Origin: Motacilla alba alba
Taxonomy: Eukaryota > Chordata > Aves > Passeriformes > Motacillidae
Reading direction: 5' to 3'
Length of the DNA stretch: 64,000 nucleotides
Assembly: GCF_015832195.1 (NCBI RefSeq)
Contig: NC_052030.1
Span: 8,389,439-8,453,438, forward strand
Shown: piece after piece, positions 1 through 13,800 of the stretch
Position numbering within the stretch: position 1 is the stretch's first letter
Layout: each line of letters starts with the position of its first letter
The notes under the pieces: generated by a model
Databases searched by the model: none
What the model saw: only the letters and a program-made list of their open reading frames with translations
What the model was told of the DNA's origin: nothing
Program-made: the position numbers and the translations under genes

Positions 1-1754
1 AGGGAAAACAGCAGAATTTCAACAAATCTAAGCAGAACTTTGAGAATCATCACCAGGTACCAACGAGGCCAGTGAAGACCTGACCACAAACATCCTGCTG
101 GGAAGGGACAGGTCAGAGAATTGAACAGTGAGAGATCTGACAGTGAAAGCTGGGAGGCAGCAGTTCTGACAGAGATACCAAGAATTTACAAAGGATGACC
201 ATCCTTGTGGAAGAATTTATTCACTTCCAGTTATTGGAGCAGCTTTTTCCAGCAGGCAGAATGGCTCAGGGTCTCCAGTGTCATTTGTCGTGGCTTACAC
301 TGGGGGAGCCCATCCAGCATTGAAAGCACCAGGTTCTCATCACTGAGCCCAAGAATCTTTCAGAAACGAAATGTTTGGTGGAATTCATGCCTCTCACAGG
401 AATACTCGCTGTGTTTCTAGGTTCATCATTTTACTTTCCAGAAATATGTAATCATAGACCTGAGATCTAAAATGAAACACACACCCACTTCTGCCTATCA
501 GAGAACAGCTCAATCAGGAAGCTGGAACTTGCAGTACCAGGATAACAACTGGGGAAAGAAATCTCTTACATGCATTAACTGTATCTCTGGATCTAAAGAT
601 GGGATCTAGGTTTGGTAAGAAACAGTACAGAAACTACTTAGTATTCCCTATTCACTTAGCCCTCCAGTACCACACACCACCTGCCCATTTCCCTTGGTTC
701 TCCTCCAGTGAGCCTCCTGTCAGCTGTGAAAGTTGGTGATAATTAACTGACTGATTGCCTGGGAGCCAGATCCTCTTGTTACCTATCCGAGGGCCCTACC
801 TCTGTGGACAACTAGAGCTGTCCAGGGCTCTGGATGCTGGCCTGAGACAGGCAGTGGGTGGCCAGCCGAGGGGACAGACACATGGTCTGCCAGCTTCGTC
901 ACAGGAACACTGCTGGGACTGCTGCAGGTGGGCTGGGATGGCTGTGGTGGAGCAGAGCCCAGCCAAGCCAAGCTCCTGCAGATGATGGTTATTCCCTACC
1001 CCTCTTCCCACCACCTGCAGCGAGAGGTGACAAAGGTCATTAAACCCCAGCCACAAGGGCAAGGAAAGTGTGCTCAGAGCAGTGAGTCAGTCCTTTCTCC
1101 TCCAGATGGAGAGTAACACCCCTCAGGGGACAGGGTGAGCACTGGAGAGGGGACAGCTCAGAGCAGCAGACTGCCTGGGAGTGGAGGCCCAAGGACAGCA
1201 CACAGGTCAGAGCTCAGCTTCCACTGCTACAGCAAGCACTTGCTGATGAGAAGAGTTTGTGTCTGCTGCCCTCCCAGCCAGGCTCAGGGCTGGGGAACAG
1301 GCAGGTGAGCAGTCCTGCTTCAGAGATGTGCTGGAAGGAGCCCTTGCTGTGCTGAGCAGCCATCTCTGCCCTGCAGCCACTGCAGGCTCAGGCTCCCACG
1401 TGCTCTGTGCAGAGGGATGGAAACCAACCCCAGGCCCCTGCTGCTGCCAAACCACTTCCTTCAGCGAGTTCTTTCACACATCCAAAGTTCCAACAAAGTG
1501 CTGCCTACTGCTCTGCATGGGAAGCTCTCAAAATGTGGCTCAGAACAGGGACCTGCATTTCTAACAGTTTTTCTGTTGGAAAAGCAGGAGGCCAGGCTGT
1601 GAGGAGCTGTAACGAGCCAGGGGATCTCTGCTATGTCCACCAAGATGTAGCCAAAGGAAAAAAGATGGTCTGGGAGCTGAAATTTCTGATCCATGCACCT
1701 ACAAAGCCCACATGTTCTAGTTGGGGAAATAACAAAAAGTCACCTAATACTCAC
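1..1754 (-). other. ULK1: Last visible ULK1 intron (partial at window start)
   Basis: Follows the penultimate coding exon. No sequence for the conserved C-terminus (IERRLSALL-type) or a 3' UTR is seen, so the intron continues below position 1. Nothing else recognised. Confidence 0.8.
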
Positions 1755-1890
1755 ATTTACTGATGTTTTCTATGTCTCCCTGTTCAGTGATGATGTTCAG
1801 GAGCCCCTCCATTAGCAGCAGAGCCTTGTGGTACCTCTGTGCACAGTCCTCTCTGTGGTGGAACATCTCATCCAGGGCTGCCGACTGCAC
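1755..1890 (-). CDS. ULK1: ULK1 EAT-domain exon 4, 136 bp (penultimate coding exon)
   Basis: Encodes [20 protein letters not shown] then [20 protein letters not shown] and ENISK, plus one base of a Cys codon. Human reads [20 protein letters not shown] here. Acceptor GCTCTCAG, donor GTGAGT. The last exon, expected to encode about C-KLCIERRLSALLTGICA, is not found in 1-1754 and must lie outside the window. Confidence 0.96.
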
Positions 1891-4800
1891 CTGAGAGCAA
1901 CAACCCAGGGCCAAGAGCTTATTCCCAGAGCAGACCCAGCCTTCCCAGCACAGTCCCCCAGCTGCGTGGACACCCCCCTTGCCCAGCCTGCAGAGGGGAG
2001 CATCATGAGGGGAACCAGCTGCTAAGGCCACCAGCAGGAACCATTAATGCCCAACACTGCTCTGTGCTATCCCCAGTCCCAGGCACTGTGGGGTTTTTAC
2101 CATTTGCACAGCATAGCTGAAGATGAGCTTCTCTGCAGTGATGCTGTTGATCCGATCCATGAGCTTCTGTTTGTCCAAGAAGAACCTCTGCAGTCTCATG
2201 TTGAGGCAGTGGCAGGAGGATACACTGGATTTGTAAAGCTCATTTAGCTTCTTCACAACTACAGTAAAAGAAAGCAATACTTTAGAAATAAATTGCTTTT
2301 ACGCACAATTCTCCCTGTGCCTCCTCATTCCCACATGCAGGACCCCAAAGGATTAACCTGGAGACAACGGGGTTCTGTTAAAGCCAAGAGACTGGCAGGA
2401 AAGCCCTGCACCAAAAGGGTCTTTTCCCTTTCCTCTGTCACCTTCACCAATTTTAAGCCTGCACAAGGCAACTCCCACACAAGTCGGTTCACCTGAGGCT
2501 GGGTCTATTTTTGTTTCCCCCAGCAGCCACAAGGCAGGAGCAGTTTGCTCTGTGCAGGATGTCTCACACAGCAGCAGCAGATACAGAGCTTCTGCTGCTT
2601 GATGGGTGACAACGTGCTGTGAAGGGGTGCATGGCTCACACGTGGGAGCTCTTGGAGTGTGGATGAGCAGCACTGACTAAGCAAGGAAATCTCCTGGGAC
2701 TCTGCTGCCCCACTAAGGAAGGACACAGATGGCTGTGAAAGGCCATCTCCTCTCCTGAAGCACAGCAGCTCGTGTGGGAAGGTTATGGAATAGGGAATCG
2801 GGAATCAGATATGACTCTGAGCAATTAAATAACAATCCACAACTGCAAGGGATGCCACAGGCTGAGTCTCCCTAGCTACATGATCTACACAGAGTACTGA
2901 ACACAAACTCCCACCAACATCTGATGAGTACTAACTCCTACACACACATTTGAAAATCCCCAAGCTGCATGAAACAGACAAGCCAGCCTTGCCCAATTCC
3001 CACACACTGAAGGAGAAACAACACTACAAATCTAGAAGCTGCAAGCTGCTCTGGAAAAAAGCGATTTATTTGGGTTATGACAACTTTCCTGTTAGCTTGA
3101 ACTTGTGGAAGATGTGTAGCTAAATCTGTTATATTTTGTTCCACATTGCCTGCTACAACATATGTGTGCAATTGATATTTAACTTCCTTTTTTTTACACC
3201 CCAGACAAGGCAGCACTTTGCAAAGACAAAGATCTTGGGGTAGGTGGCTGGTGGGTCAAGTATTTCAAGTACTTCCAAAAGCTGCCTCAGTAATATTACA
3301 GTGGGATTTCAAAAATTATTTTTTTCTAATCACTGACTCACAGCCAGCTCTCACCACAGCCAGTCAGATGCAAATGTAAAGCTGTAACACCAGCAAAGAA
3401 GTGACACTGGCATTACCAGTACTTCACTTCCTGTGTTTTTGTTTCACTTGAAAAATCATCACTGCCAGGACAAGTCTCTATTTGCTGAGTAAGCACTTCC
3501 TAGGACATGCACTGTGTAATTAAGCTGAGCTTACATCAAGTACACATTAACACCTAAGACAGAGATATACAAGATACATCCCCCCTTACAATTAGTGCTG
3601 AAGAGTCTCACAGGAGCATGAGAACAGCTCTGAGCCATGAGGTCAGTGTGAAGAGAGGAACGTGCTCATGTGAATAAAGAGCCAGCTGCACAAGGGGACA
3701 ATCACAAATGAGCCTCCCCCACCCTGGCGGGGTTCACACTCACTCCACCCCCTCCATATCCTCTGTGACACTTTTAATAGCTCCATTCCAGGTGAGCCCT
3801 TTGCCCCATGAGTGCATAAGCCCCTTACCTTGCTTGACGGTGGAGGAGAGGCACAGCTTGCCAGCTTTGATCTGCTCTATGGCCATCTGCAGCCCTGAGG
3901 ACAGAAGTTCTGCCACTTTCAGGTACAGCACGAGCTGCTCTGCATAGCTGCAAAGAAAGCAGACAGACCAGTGTGACAGCAGCTCCGTGTCCCCAAGGAC
4001 TGCGGGTACGCAAGGATGGGTGGGGTGGGAGGCAGCGACAGAAGCCCTGCGAGAGGAGCAGCTCTGCCAGTCCTTACCTCCACTCCCGGCTCAGGAGGCT
4101 GATCTGGTCGGCCACCACGCTCTCCTGGAGCTGGTACTCAGATGTCACCGAGCTGCCCATGTCACTGGAGCTGCCCTTCAGAGCAGCGATCTCCATCACG
4201 TAGTGCACGAAGGCCAGCGTGAAGCGCAGGCTGCGCAGGATGTCTGTGTGCTCTTGCTGTGGAGGGAATGCCAAGGGGGGGTTACAGGGAAAGCTGCTCA
4301 CCTGAGCTGTGCCAGCAACCCACTACAGAAACAACACCTCACCCCCAGACCCCCTTACACCTCTGCTTTGGGCCAAACTCAGCCTGGAGCCTGCACTGGT
4401 TCCTCTTGCACAGTAACAGCAGCAAACAACAGTCCCAGGCTAGGAATTTCTAGACAGCTCCCTGGAGAAGCTGGTGAGGCTTACTCTAAAATTACAAGCT
4501 CCCTTCCCAAGGAGCATCCCAGCTCTGTGGGATTCTTTCAGAAGTCAGCCAGGAAGGGGGAGAGACCATCTGCATCATAAGCCCAGCTCTTGTTCCCACT
4601 ACAGCAATGCCAGTGTGGATTTCATGAGAGTGAAAACCTCCTACACCAAAAAAACTGCCAAGGAAGTGTCTCCCACCCTACATCCCAGCCTTTATCCCCT
4701 CCCAGTTAAGTGCAGTGAGCCTTGGGTGAGGTTCTTTGAGGAGACAGCAAGGACAACCTTTTATCTGCAATTTCTGCCCAGCTGGTGAGGGAAGTGCTCA

Positions 4801-7800
4801 CACCAAGTGCTGTGGTCATTTCAGAGGAGTTTTTCCTCTGCTATTACAGATCAAAGGGGATTATCCCATTTCTGGGAAGCTGCATTGCTTAAGTCACTGC
4901 AACCAGTTCTGGGAAGTTAGCATTTGTGGAAAAACTGAATGCCTGTGGGTCTGCAAAGTGAATTGCTGCCTGGGTCAGATGCCAGCTTCATTGTTTGTAC
5001 TCTCTGTTGAGAAGTGGGTAACCTGGTCTTCAAAGAGTCACTGGCTCAGTTCTCTCAAAGGGGGTAAGGATGTTTTCTACATGAATTTACCAGGAAACCC
5101 CCGTGCTCAAGATCTGAGAGCTGCCTTCTTTCCTTCACTGGCTCAGGCACTTGGCTGCTCAGGCAGCTTTGACTATCTGGAACATGAATCTCTCCCTCCC
5201 ACCACCTTGCTACCTGGACAGTCCAGTATGGTGAGGAAGTGTTATCTCCATCTTCCTCAATTTTCTTTAAAAGCAGAGGAGGAACTTGGAGATTAAGTAA
5301 TTACCAAGTCACACTAGAAGTTTGTGGCAGAGCAGGAAACTGCTGAGATCTTGCCTCTTATCTCTAACCCACAGGCAGTCCTTCCTCTGCCTACAGTCAG
5401 TTTCTGTTAACTGTGCTGGCATTTATGGCCTCATTTGCCATCACAAGTCTTCTGTAGCCATCTCTGTATTGTGTTTTTAGAGCACTGTAGAAGAAACTAA
5501 ACCCCAGCCTCCAGTATGCCCTGTCTACACCTAAAGAAAAACTTTCACAAAAGACAGAAGAACCACCCATCCAACTGCAACAGCGCTGCTCAAGATAAAC
5601 AAGGGCACCTAAACAGTGAGACTTCAGTGGCCTGAAAGATGAGCAGAAACCAGAGAACCTGCCAGGTTTGCATTCTGGCCAACTGCACAGAGCATAAAAG
5701 GGGCTTGAAATCTGCTGTAAAGGTTTTGTGACATGCAAACAGATTACTATGCTCAGCAGAAACAACAACTGAAGCCAAATGAGTCATTACAGCCAGAGAA
5801 GCTGAGTGCTATTCCAAGATCAACTGATAGTTCCTCAGGACACTTCTCTTCAGGCCAGAATCTGAAGTAGTGGCAGCTGGCAGGGCCCCAAACTTCTGTC
5901 ACCCCACCCAGGTAGGACTGCTCAGTTAAACTGACTGCTATTGTGATCACATCATTGCTGGAAGCCTTTGCCCTGTGGCTTTACAGGTAATGAAGCCAAC
6001 AAATGCAATCCAATGCAGAACTGACAGAAAAAAATGAGCTCAAAATCTGAAGTAGAAGAGCAAACCCACATCCTTAAAACAATGTGTGCATATCTCTCTT
6101 GGTATCTTGGGGTTTTCAGCAACACCAGCAAGTGTCAGACACAAAAAGCCTTCTCCAGTCCCAGACAGCCCAGGGAGGTATCACAAGCAGAGCCAAAAGC
6201 GTGACTGAATCTGCCTCCCACCTCCACTGCAAATGGGCAGCCTGACCTACATTTCAAATATATCTCAGCTATAACAGCATTTGCTCTGCTTCAGCCTGCA
6301 GAGAAGGGGAGCCTGGCAGCCTTTCAGCTCCACAATCTGGTTCAGCTCTCCTGGTGCAGAACGCGGCGTCCCCCCCGTCCCCAGCAGGAACAGAAGTGTC
6401 AGGTTTACTTTGTTTTCAGATCCTTTCAGACCATATCACTGCTGACTCCTCAGGTGCACCAGGCAGGCACCTGACACACTGAGCTACTCATGCTCTCAGG
6501 TCAGCCAGTAATACTGCTGAGCCTTTTAAAAAAGGAGAGCTCAAAGCAGGCAGGTTGGCTTCAGAGGCCCCTAATACAGAATGCATTGGATAACTGATCT
6601 TCCAAGCTGCAATTTCAACTTTGGGAATGGGGAATTTTAACGCCAGTCATGGGCTGTTACATGGACTAAAGGGCTTGGTGCTAAACATGTCCTGGGCTTT
6701 CTGAACACTTCACTAGCCTTGCTCTCTTGGAACTTGCTGTATTGTTTGCTCCACCTTTGGAAGCAAAGCATGGATTTGCTTTATTTTTATGCCCCTGTCC
6801 TTTGCCCCTGGGATATACCATACCCACCTCCATGAGGGTCTCTTCTGGCAGCTCTGGTGCCTCAAATGTAACAGTACCTTCCAGGTTGGCAGTGATGGGA
6901 TCAGCAAAAGTGTACCGGAGACTCGAGGGGCCCTCCAGAGCCTCCCCAGCAGCTCCCACTGCCAAGTGCCTCCCACTGAAGGAGCCTCCAGAACTGAGAG
7001 AGCTGGAAGACCCCACTGTGAAGAAAAACAGACAAAGGAATTAACTGGAGGTATTAACAGCAGGTCAGGTAGACATTCCTCATGTAGAAGATAGAATTCT
7101 GTAGGATTCAGGATCCTGGATCTGACAGGAGCCAGCAAGAGGTACTTGGGAGGAAGATGCAAGGACTCTGGATGCAGAACAACCACTCCCCACCATAGCT
7201 CCTCAGTGACTCAGAGCAGCTGACAAGCTCAGGCAGATTTAAGAACGACGATCCTTTACAGAGACAATTCAGAAGAAATTCTTTACCCTTTTTTTGGCTA
7301 AACCCTTTCTGAATCCTGCCACAATATCTCAGGCTGATCTTTATCATACACTGTCATAGCCAACTTCCCCACCATGGAGCAGCACAGTTTGAACCCTGGC
7401 TCCCTGCCTTTTTGCTATTGCTGTCACTGAATGAGCACGCTGATAAGTGATGGTTCTAGAACATCCTGTATGCAAGCCAGGAGAGTTTTCCATTAAATGC
7501 CCTGCACTTTTGCCTTCCCCTCTTTATAAATAAGAGGCTGGGCAGAGAATGAGTGACCAGCTGAGTCAAGACCCTAACCCCAGGGTTCTGGAGACCCTGT
7601 AGGTATGGTGTCCATCAGATAATTCCCTCACCATCAGCTTTTCCCCTTCATGACCACTGAATCCACCCTAGGAGCACAAAGGAGATTTTGTCTCACAATA
7701 CATTCACGACTTCCAGAGGCTTTCCCACCCCTGGCACACTGCCACAGAGGGAAACATTCTGTCTGATGGGGGATGCCAATACCAGCTCCAACATTCTGCT

Positions 7801-10800
7801 AATTCTACCCAGGTGGTATTCTCCACTCTCACTGGTCCTTTGGAGGAAGATGTTTCTCTTCTAACCACAGGTTTAAATTACTGCCCTACCCTGCCTTCAA
7901 AAGGTTCAGCAATATAATAATGCACAATTGATCTGCAGAGAGGCACAGCCTCTTTTCCTCCCAAAAGCTCTCTCCATGTTGGCAGCAATGCTTCAAAGCC
8001 AAGAGGATCATCAAAGACAGGCAGAGTATTTCCAGTTCTCTCAAGAGTCAGGAGAGGAGAGGACCTACAACATCACATTCAGGGTGCCCTGTAATTCCAA
8101 GAAGCTGTTTGCAGAAATTGTTAGGATGATTCACAGAAAGGCTCTGCCTTTAGTACTGTCCTTACTCATGGCTTGTGCAAGCACTTGGGGTGAAACATTT
8201 CAGCTTGCAAATTTCCCCTTTCCACCATTAACTTTGTGCATTAACTATAACATGAGGAGTTCCTGCACAGGCCTAATAAACAAAGCTTGTCCTGCAGCAT
8301 TGCTTTGGTCACCCTGACCTAACACTGTGTGTGTGCCGCAGGTTCACTTTCAACAGCCTCCTATCTGACATCCTGACTGTTGGGCAGACCCTTGAGTACC
8401 TGAGTATCAACCTGCTAAAATCTGGTGCTTGGATCTGTTTCCAGATGGCTATTACCCCTGAAAAGCAGCACAGGAAGTCTGAATCCTCTATCCATCACAT
8501 TCAACAGCAGCTGGAGGCTGCAGCCAGGACAGTAACCCCACTGTGCTACAGGCCCCTCACAAAGTTTTAAAGAGTCTTAAAGCTCACTCTCCAAATAAAT
8601 GAGACAAAGAAAGAATTGTGATTCCAATCTGCCAGGCAATCAAAGACATGAGTGGTTTTAGTTAGGATGGAAATGCAAGTTATACACAGGAACTAAGCCC
8701 ACATGTACCCCATCCCAGTCAAGCAGCTTATTCATGGTCACATCCAACAGAGTCAAGGACATTCAGATGAGGAACAGCCAAGAAAAAAACCAAACAAGCC
8801 AAATATGCAAATCAAAATGTGTCCAAACATTTTCTTAAACTGAACATAGACTCCAGCTCCCAGACACTGTATCCCAAAAGGGCCAATCACCACAGCCTCA
8901 ACTGCTGGCTGATGAGGCCACAGCACTGGTGTCTTCCAAGGAGTATCCGCCAAGCAGGAGTGCATCTCCCCATCTCCTACCTAAGCAGCTCAGAGCATAA
9001 GTAACACCTCTAACAGTTTTGCACACAGAGCCCTCCTGGCCCTTTCCCAACAGTCCTTGTGCACTGAAATTGTTGGGCACAGACAGTCACGCTCATCTTT
9101 TATAGCTCATCCAAAACCCACAGGGAGAACAGTCAGAACACAACACAATCTTTACATTTGTTGACCTCTCAGCAACAGTGGTTCTGTGAACAGCTGCAGC
9201 ATTATTCCTGAAGCAGAGAGCAGTAAAGTAAAAGTCTGCCTGTCTCTTACAGTACTGGAAAACCTCTCTCTGGCACTAATGCCAGTGCAAACAGTTAGCA
9301 GCAACAACTGGGGTTGGCAGGAGCCAGCACTAGAACCTCAAAGATGCTGGGACCAGCTGAGCTCTTACAGATTGCTCTGAGGAGCCTTCTGCCATCACCA
9401 GTGCCCTGCAGCAAGGAGCACAACACATCTCTCTGCCCCCAGGCATTCCCACTGGAACAGGCAGGTAGGTATCGGCCCTTTACCTGAAAACATCCTGGTC
9501 CTCGTGGTCTGTGGGGGGGTTGTTCCACTGGGAGGGGATCCGACAGTAAAAATCACTGGGGATGGGCTGGCAGAGCCCCCAGCCCGGGCACCAGAGTGCA
9601 GGGTCCCTCCGTAAGCACCTGAGGGAGCTGGGGAGACAGTTGAAAGGTGCAGACCGGCATTACAGGAAGGTTACTCAGAGCACGGGTGCCCCGCCCAGCG
9701 GGTGTGTTCCTGCAGACTCTCCTGGCACACAGTGGGTACCAGCACAGGCCAGTGAGGCACTCCCAGCACCACGGGCCCCAGGACAGAGCCTGGGCAGTGC
9801 CAGCCACTGCTGCAGCTGCTCTCCCTCCTCGCTGCCTGGCCTGCACGCCCAGAACACCCACCCCTGCAGAGCCATTCACACTCGAGCCGCCTGGCACCAA
9901 GCCACCACTTCCACAGGTTATCACACTCAGAAGGGGCCAGAAGAGGAAGCCCTGCCTACAAAAATCACACCACTATCCAGCAGTTACACAGCAGACACAG
10001 CCCACAGAGCAGGGGAAAGCAAACACCACTGCACTCCTCACACATGGCGCTTCCTGTGCCAAGAGCCACCGGCAAAGCAGCCTCCCATCTGCAGGAGGGG
10101 TGCAGGCAAACCCCAGCCCAGGACATCCTGCCAGATCTGCCTGGCCTCCCCACCTACCTGCAATTTCCATTGGCTTCTCATTGTTCAGGCTGTCACTGCT
10201 GCCAGCTTCTGAGATCTGTGCCCCAAAGGCTGCCTTGAGGAGAAGGTCAGTGAGCCTGCCTGTGCTCAGAGATCTGAAAAGAGTACATACAACACGATGC
10301 TGAAAGTCAACAGGTGCAAGGTGTCAGCTAACTTCACTTCTTTGTGCTATTCCTGGTCCACAGCCACTTAACGCTACACAGTAAACAGTCTGGAGCTGAA
10401 AAAAACACTCTTTCAACAGAGCATCTGAAGCACCTCCTGCTACTTGTAGAAAGCACAAAACTGTCATGACTAACTGCAGTAATGCAAGTCTTTACTATGT
10501 TAATGCAACACAATTTGTTTTTGTTGAAAAGAATGGAAATTAGTATCAGAGGACTCCTCCAGAACACTGGGGAAAGCTGCAGTGTGCAGAGAGGCACGTA
10601 AGAAAAAACTTCACAGCAGCACCTGAGTGACTTTTTATCCTGCAATGCTCATGACAGCCAGCACGTGGCTTTCCAACAGATCTCTCTTCTGAAGATCTGT
10701 GCCACTGTTTGATGGAGGAGACACACACAGAACAGCTTCTCCTCCATGACAAGCCTCACAGAGAGCAAGCCAAGCATCTGAGCAATTGCTTGTCTGGTAA

Positions 10801-13800
10801 CAAAGTCCTGCATCCCCACCTGATGAAACTCTGTACACTAAACATGGCGTGAAGCTGCAGACAATCTTTCGTTTTTAAAAATACAGGCCATGGCCTGTCC
10901 CTTTAGAGGAAGACTTTTAAAGTCTGCACCATACCTGTTTGCAATCCAAAGGGGCTAGCAGATAACTAGACAATGTTTACAGATGCCTCACTACAACTTC
11001 AGCATCAGCTGGGGTTTGAAAATTGCCCCATCTGTCCTGTACTGAGGAGTGAAGCATCACTGTATGAAGCAGACTGCAGCTCACCTGCCCTTGATCTCTT
11101 CCACAGGCCTCAGTCCCAACCCAGTCTGCTGGCAGTGGAAATGACCCATCTCCTTCAGATCTGGCAAGGTCTTGTTCCTTGTTGGAGTCATCATGACCCC
11201 CTGATGGGCCAACAGGGTGAGGAGATTCTGGGAACTTGGGGTTTTGGGAAACTCAAATGGGGACACAGCCTAAGAAGAATAAAAAGAACAGAGATCTGTA
11301 TTTAAAATGAAGGAGGAAGGTTCCTCTTGGTCCCCATTTGTTTATCAAAATTAAACTGTTTAACAACCTGCCTGAAATAAGGATAGAAATCCCACCCTGA
11401 ACAGTTACTTGTCCCTAATCCTAGAAAGGCTAAAACAAAAGGACAACAAACTGCTGAGAATTTTGCAAGCAGAGGAAATGCTGTCACAGTGCCTGCTCCC
11501 CATGAGGCACAGGGCTGTCACTGCTGGGGATTCCTCCTGGACACACACTTGTGTCACAGCTGGGTCACCATGTCCCCACCAGCCAGTCACTCCGGCCATT
11601 GGGGCAGCTCCTTCCCCTGCCTGCTCCCAAGCCCAGGCTCTGCTGAGCTGCTAAGAGCTGCTGCCAGGGCAGAGCTGCCCAAGGGAAGTAGGACACCACC
11701 TCATTTCACACAGATCACTGCACAGCCCTCACAGGATAGGAGCAAGTGCTGATAAATCCAGGTCAGAGTTATCTGCTCCTGCAGCAGCTCATCCCCAAAT
11801 CACCCAGAAGATCAAGCTGGGAGAGGCCCAACAGCAGACTCCTGGGCACACCTTTGTAGGGGAGCCCATTATTGTTGGCAAAGGGCTTCTCTGCATGAAC
11901 TCGGAGAGCTTTGGTGAGGATCGGAGCTGCCGGCAGTGCTGCAAGCCATGGATCTGCAGAGGCTGGCTGCCTGGGGTATGACCAAAGTGAGCAACAAGAG
12001 GATCAGAGTGCTGCTTGGTTATCTTCTGCCTGCAGGAATGCAAATCCGACAGGTTGGGAGCACTGTGGAGCCGGGAGCCCATCCCTCGAGGAGACTGTTC
12101 GGGTGCCAAAGAACCTGGAGGGCACAGAGTGACAAACCACATCACTGCCTGCTCCTAACGCAGAGAGACAGCCTGATCCCAGGATCTACAGCTCAAACAG
12201 CTGCAGATCAAAACCTTCTATGGCTAAGCACAGTACTGAGCAGAGCCACAGCACTGCCAGGCCTGGTCATTTTTGAGTCTGGGAAGATGAAATATGAACA
12301 ACAGGGAAATAAAAGTGCAGCTTCTTTCTTTCATTGGTGCCCACTCGGAGACACAAACCCTGACTGTCAGAGCTCAACAGCAAGGAAACTACACATCAAG
12401 CAGGGCTCTTGGCAGAGGAGGTGTTAGAAGTTTTGAGATGCTTTTCCTTCACTCAATCCATTGGCTTCCGAGTCCCAAATTTGAGCTTTTGCGACACTGG
12501 GTCTGTCAGCACTGGAAGATGCTGGCTGACAGGATGTGAGTGGAACAACCCCAACTCCCACCAGCACACAGAGATCCTGGCTGGCCAAACCTCCAGAGAA
12601 GCTGCTGAAGCAACCAGCCCAACCTAGAATGCCCTGAGACTACAGTTCTGGGTTTATCCATGGGAATAATGAAGGAAGGCAAGGACTGACGCACCAGCAG
12701 CAGGAACACGGCTTCTCACTTCTGCTCCAAGAGAAGATGGGATAACAGTCTGGCTGGGCTGCTCTGGGATTGTTCCAACTGTGAGGGAATTAAATAAAAA
12801 AGAAGTTAATTCAGTATTAAGTTTTCATAGGCAAGAACAGCACTATGCACAACCTGTTTACAGAAAGATGCCAGTTATCTCTTCCATCTTCTCAGCCCTA
12901 GCTGTGTGGTGAAAAATCATCAACTCCTGTAAAAGGAGGTAAAAAACTCTGCCTGGTATTAATTTAGCAAGTTTTAGTCTGACTTTGCAGTGCTATTAGT
13001 TCAGAGGAATAGAATATGAATATTCTGTATTTCCCTATAAGCAGAGACTAAAAAATACAGGATCAGAGACACCGGGGGTATAGAACAGCTCATTATATCA
13101 GCCTGTTCTTTTACAGAAAACAGAAAATTGCATCCATTGCACACTGGGGTTTCTCTTGTCCCTTTCCACTTGAATTGCTTGTCAGCATCGAGATCAGGCT
13201 ACCAGATATTCAGCCAAAACTTTTCAGTCTGGAAGTTCAAGCCCTTTCAACGCTGGTCAGAAGTTTGCTTTGATGATAATTGGCCTACATTTGCTCTTAC
13301 CCCAACCCGAGCCAGTAAAAAGATACTTTGCACTTACAGATGCCCTCTTCTGAGGGCAGCAAAATGTTTGCTGCAGGCACCAAAGCAAAGCTTGCCTCTC
13401 CTGGGGCTAACAGGTATTTTTCTCTCCATTTTACTGAGGTCAAAACACTTGTCAAATCATCTGTGGAGAAGAACCACAGGGGAACACAACAATCTGAACT
13501 CTCTACTACCTGGCAGCTACAGGTGGTCAAAACCCCCCTCTTTACAGGAAAGAGGCAGATGATTTTATTAGGACAGCAATGTGCCAGCTTCCATCTTACC
13601 TTGCGGTGATGGCATAAACGGCTTGGCACCACCAAAGGAGAGCTTTTTAGTGCTGGGCATGGATCCATGCTCTCCAGGATAAGGAGGGGAAGCACCAGTT
13701 TTGGGAAAACCAAGAGGACTTGTACTGCTGGACCTCCGGACCGTACCAGACCTTACAGGAAACAAGAGCAGCACACAGGTCACTCCAGGGGCCAGGCCAG

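Noticed and set aside
1207..1455. Candidate last ULK1 exon on the minus strand
   Set aside because: The open frame lacks any residue match to IERRLSALLTGICA and no acceptor of the right phase introduces one.
3987..4580. Plus-strand 197-codon open frame
   Set aside because: It runs antisense across the conserved EAT exon at 4078-4256 and is a shadow of its codon bias; no protein family resemblance.
4736..5296. Plus-strand 186-codon open frame in an intron, Cys-rich at its start
   Set aside because: The Cys and His spacing does not form a zinc-finger pattern and no splice or gene context supports it.
9562..10303. Two overlapping plus-strand open frames of 216 and 218 codons
   Set aside because: Both cover ULK1 exons and a GC-rich intron in antisense, in two different frames at once, which points to low stop frequency rather than coding.
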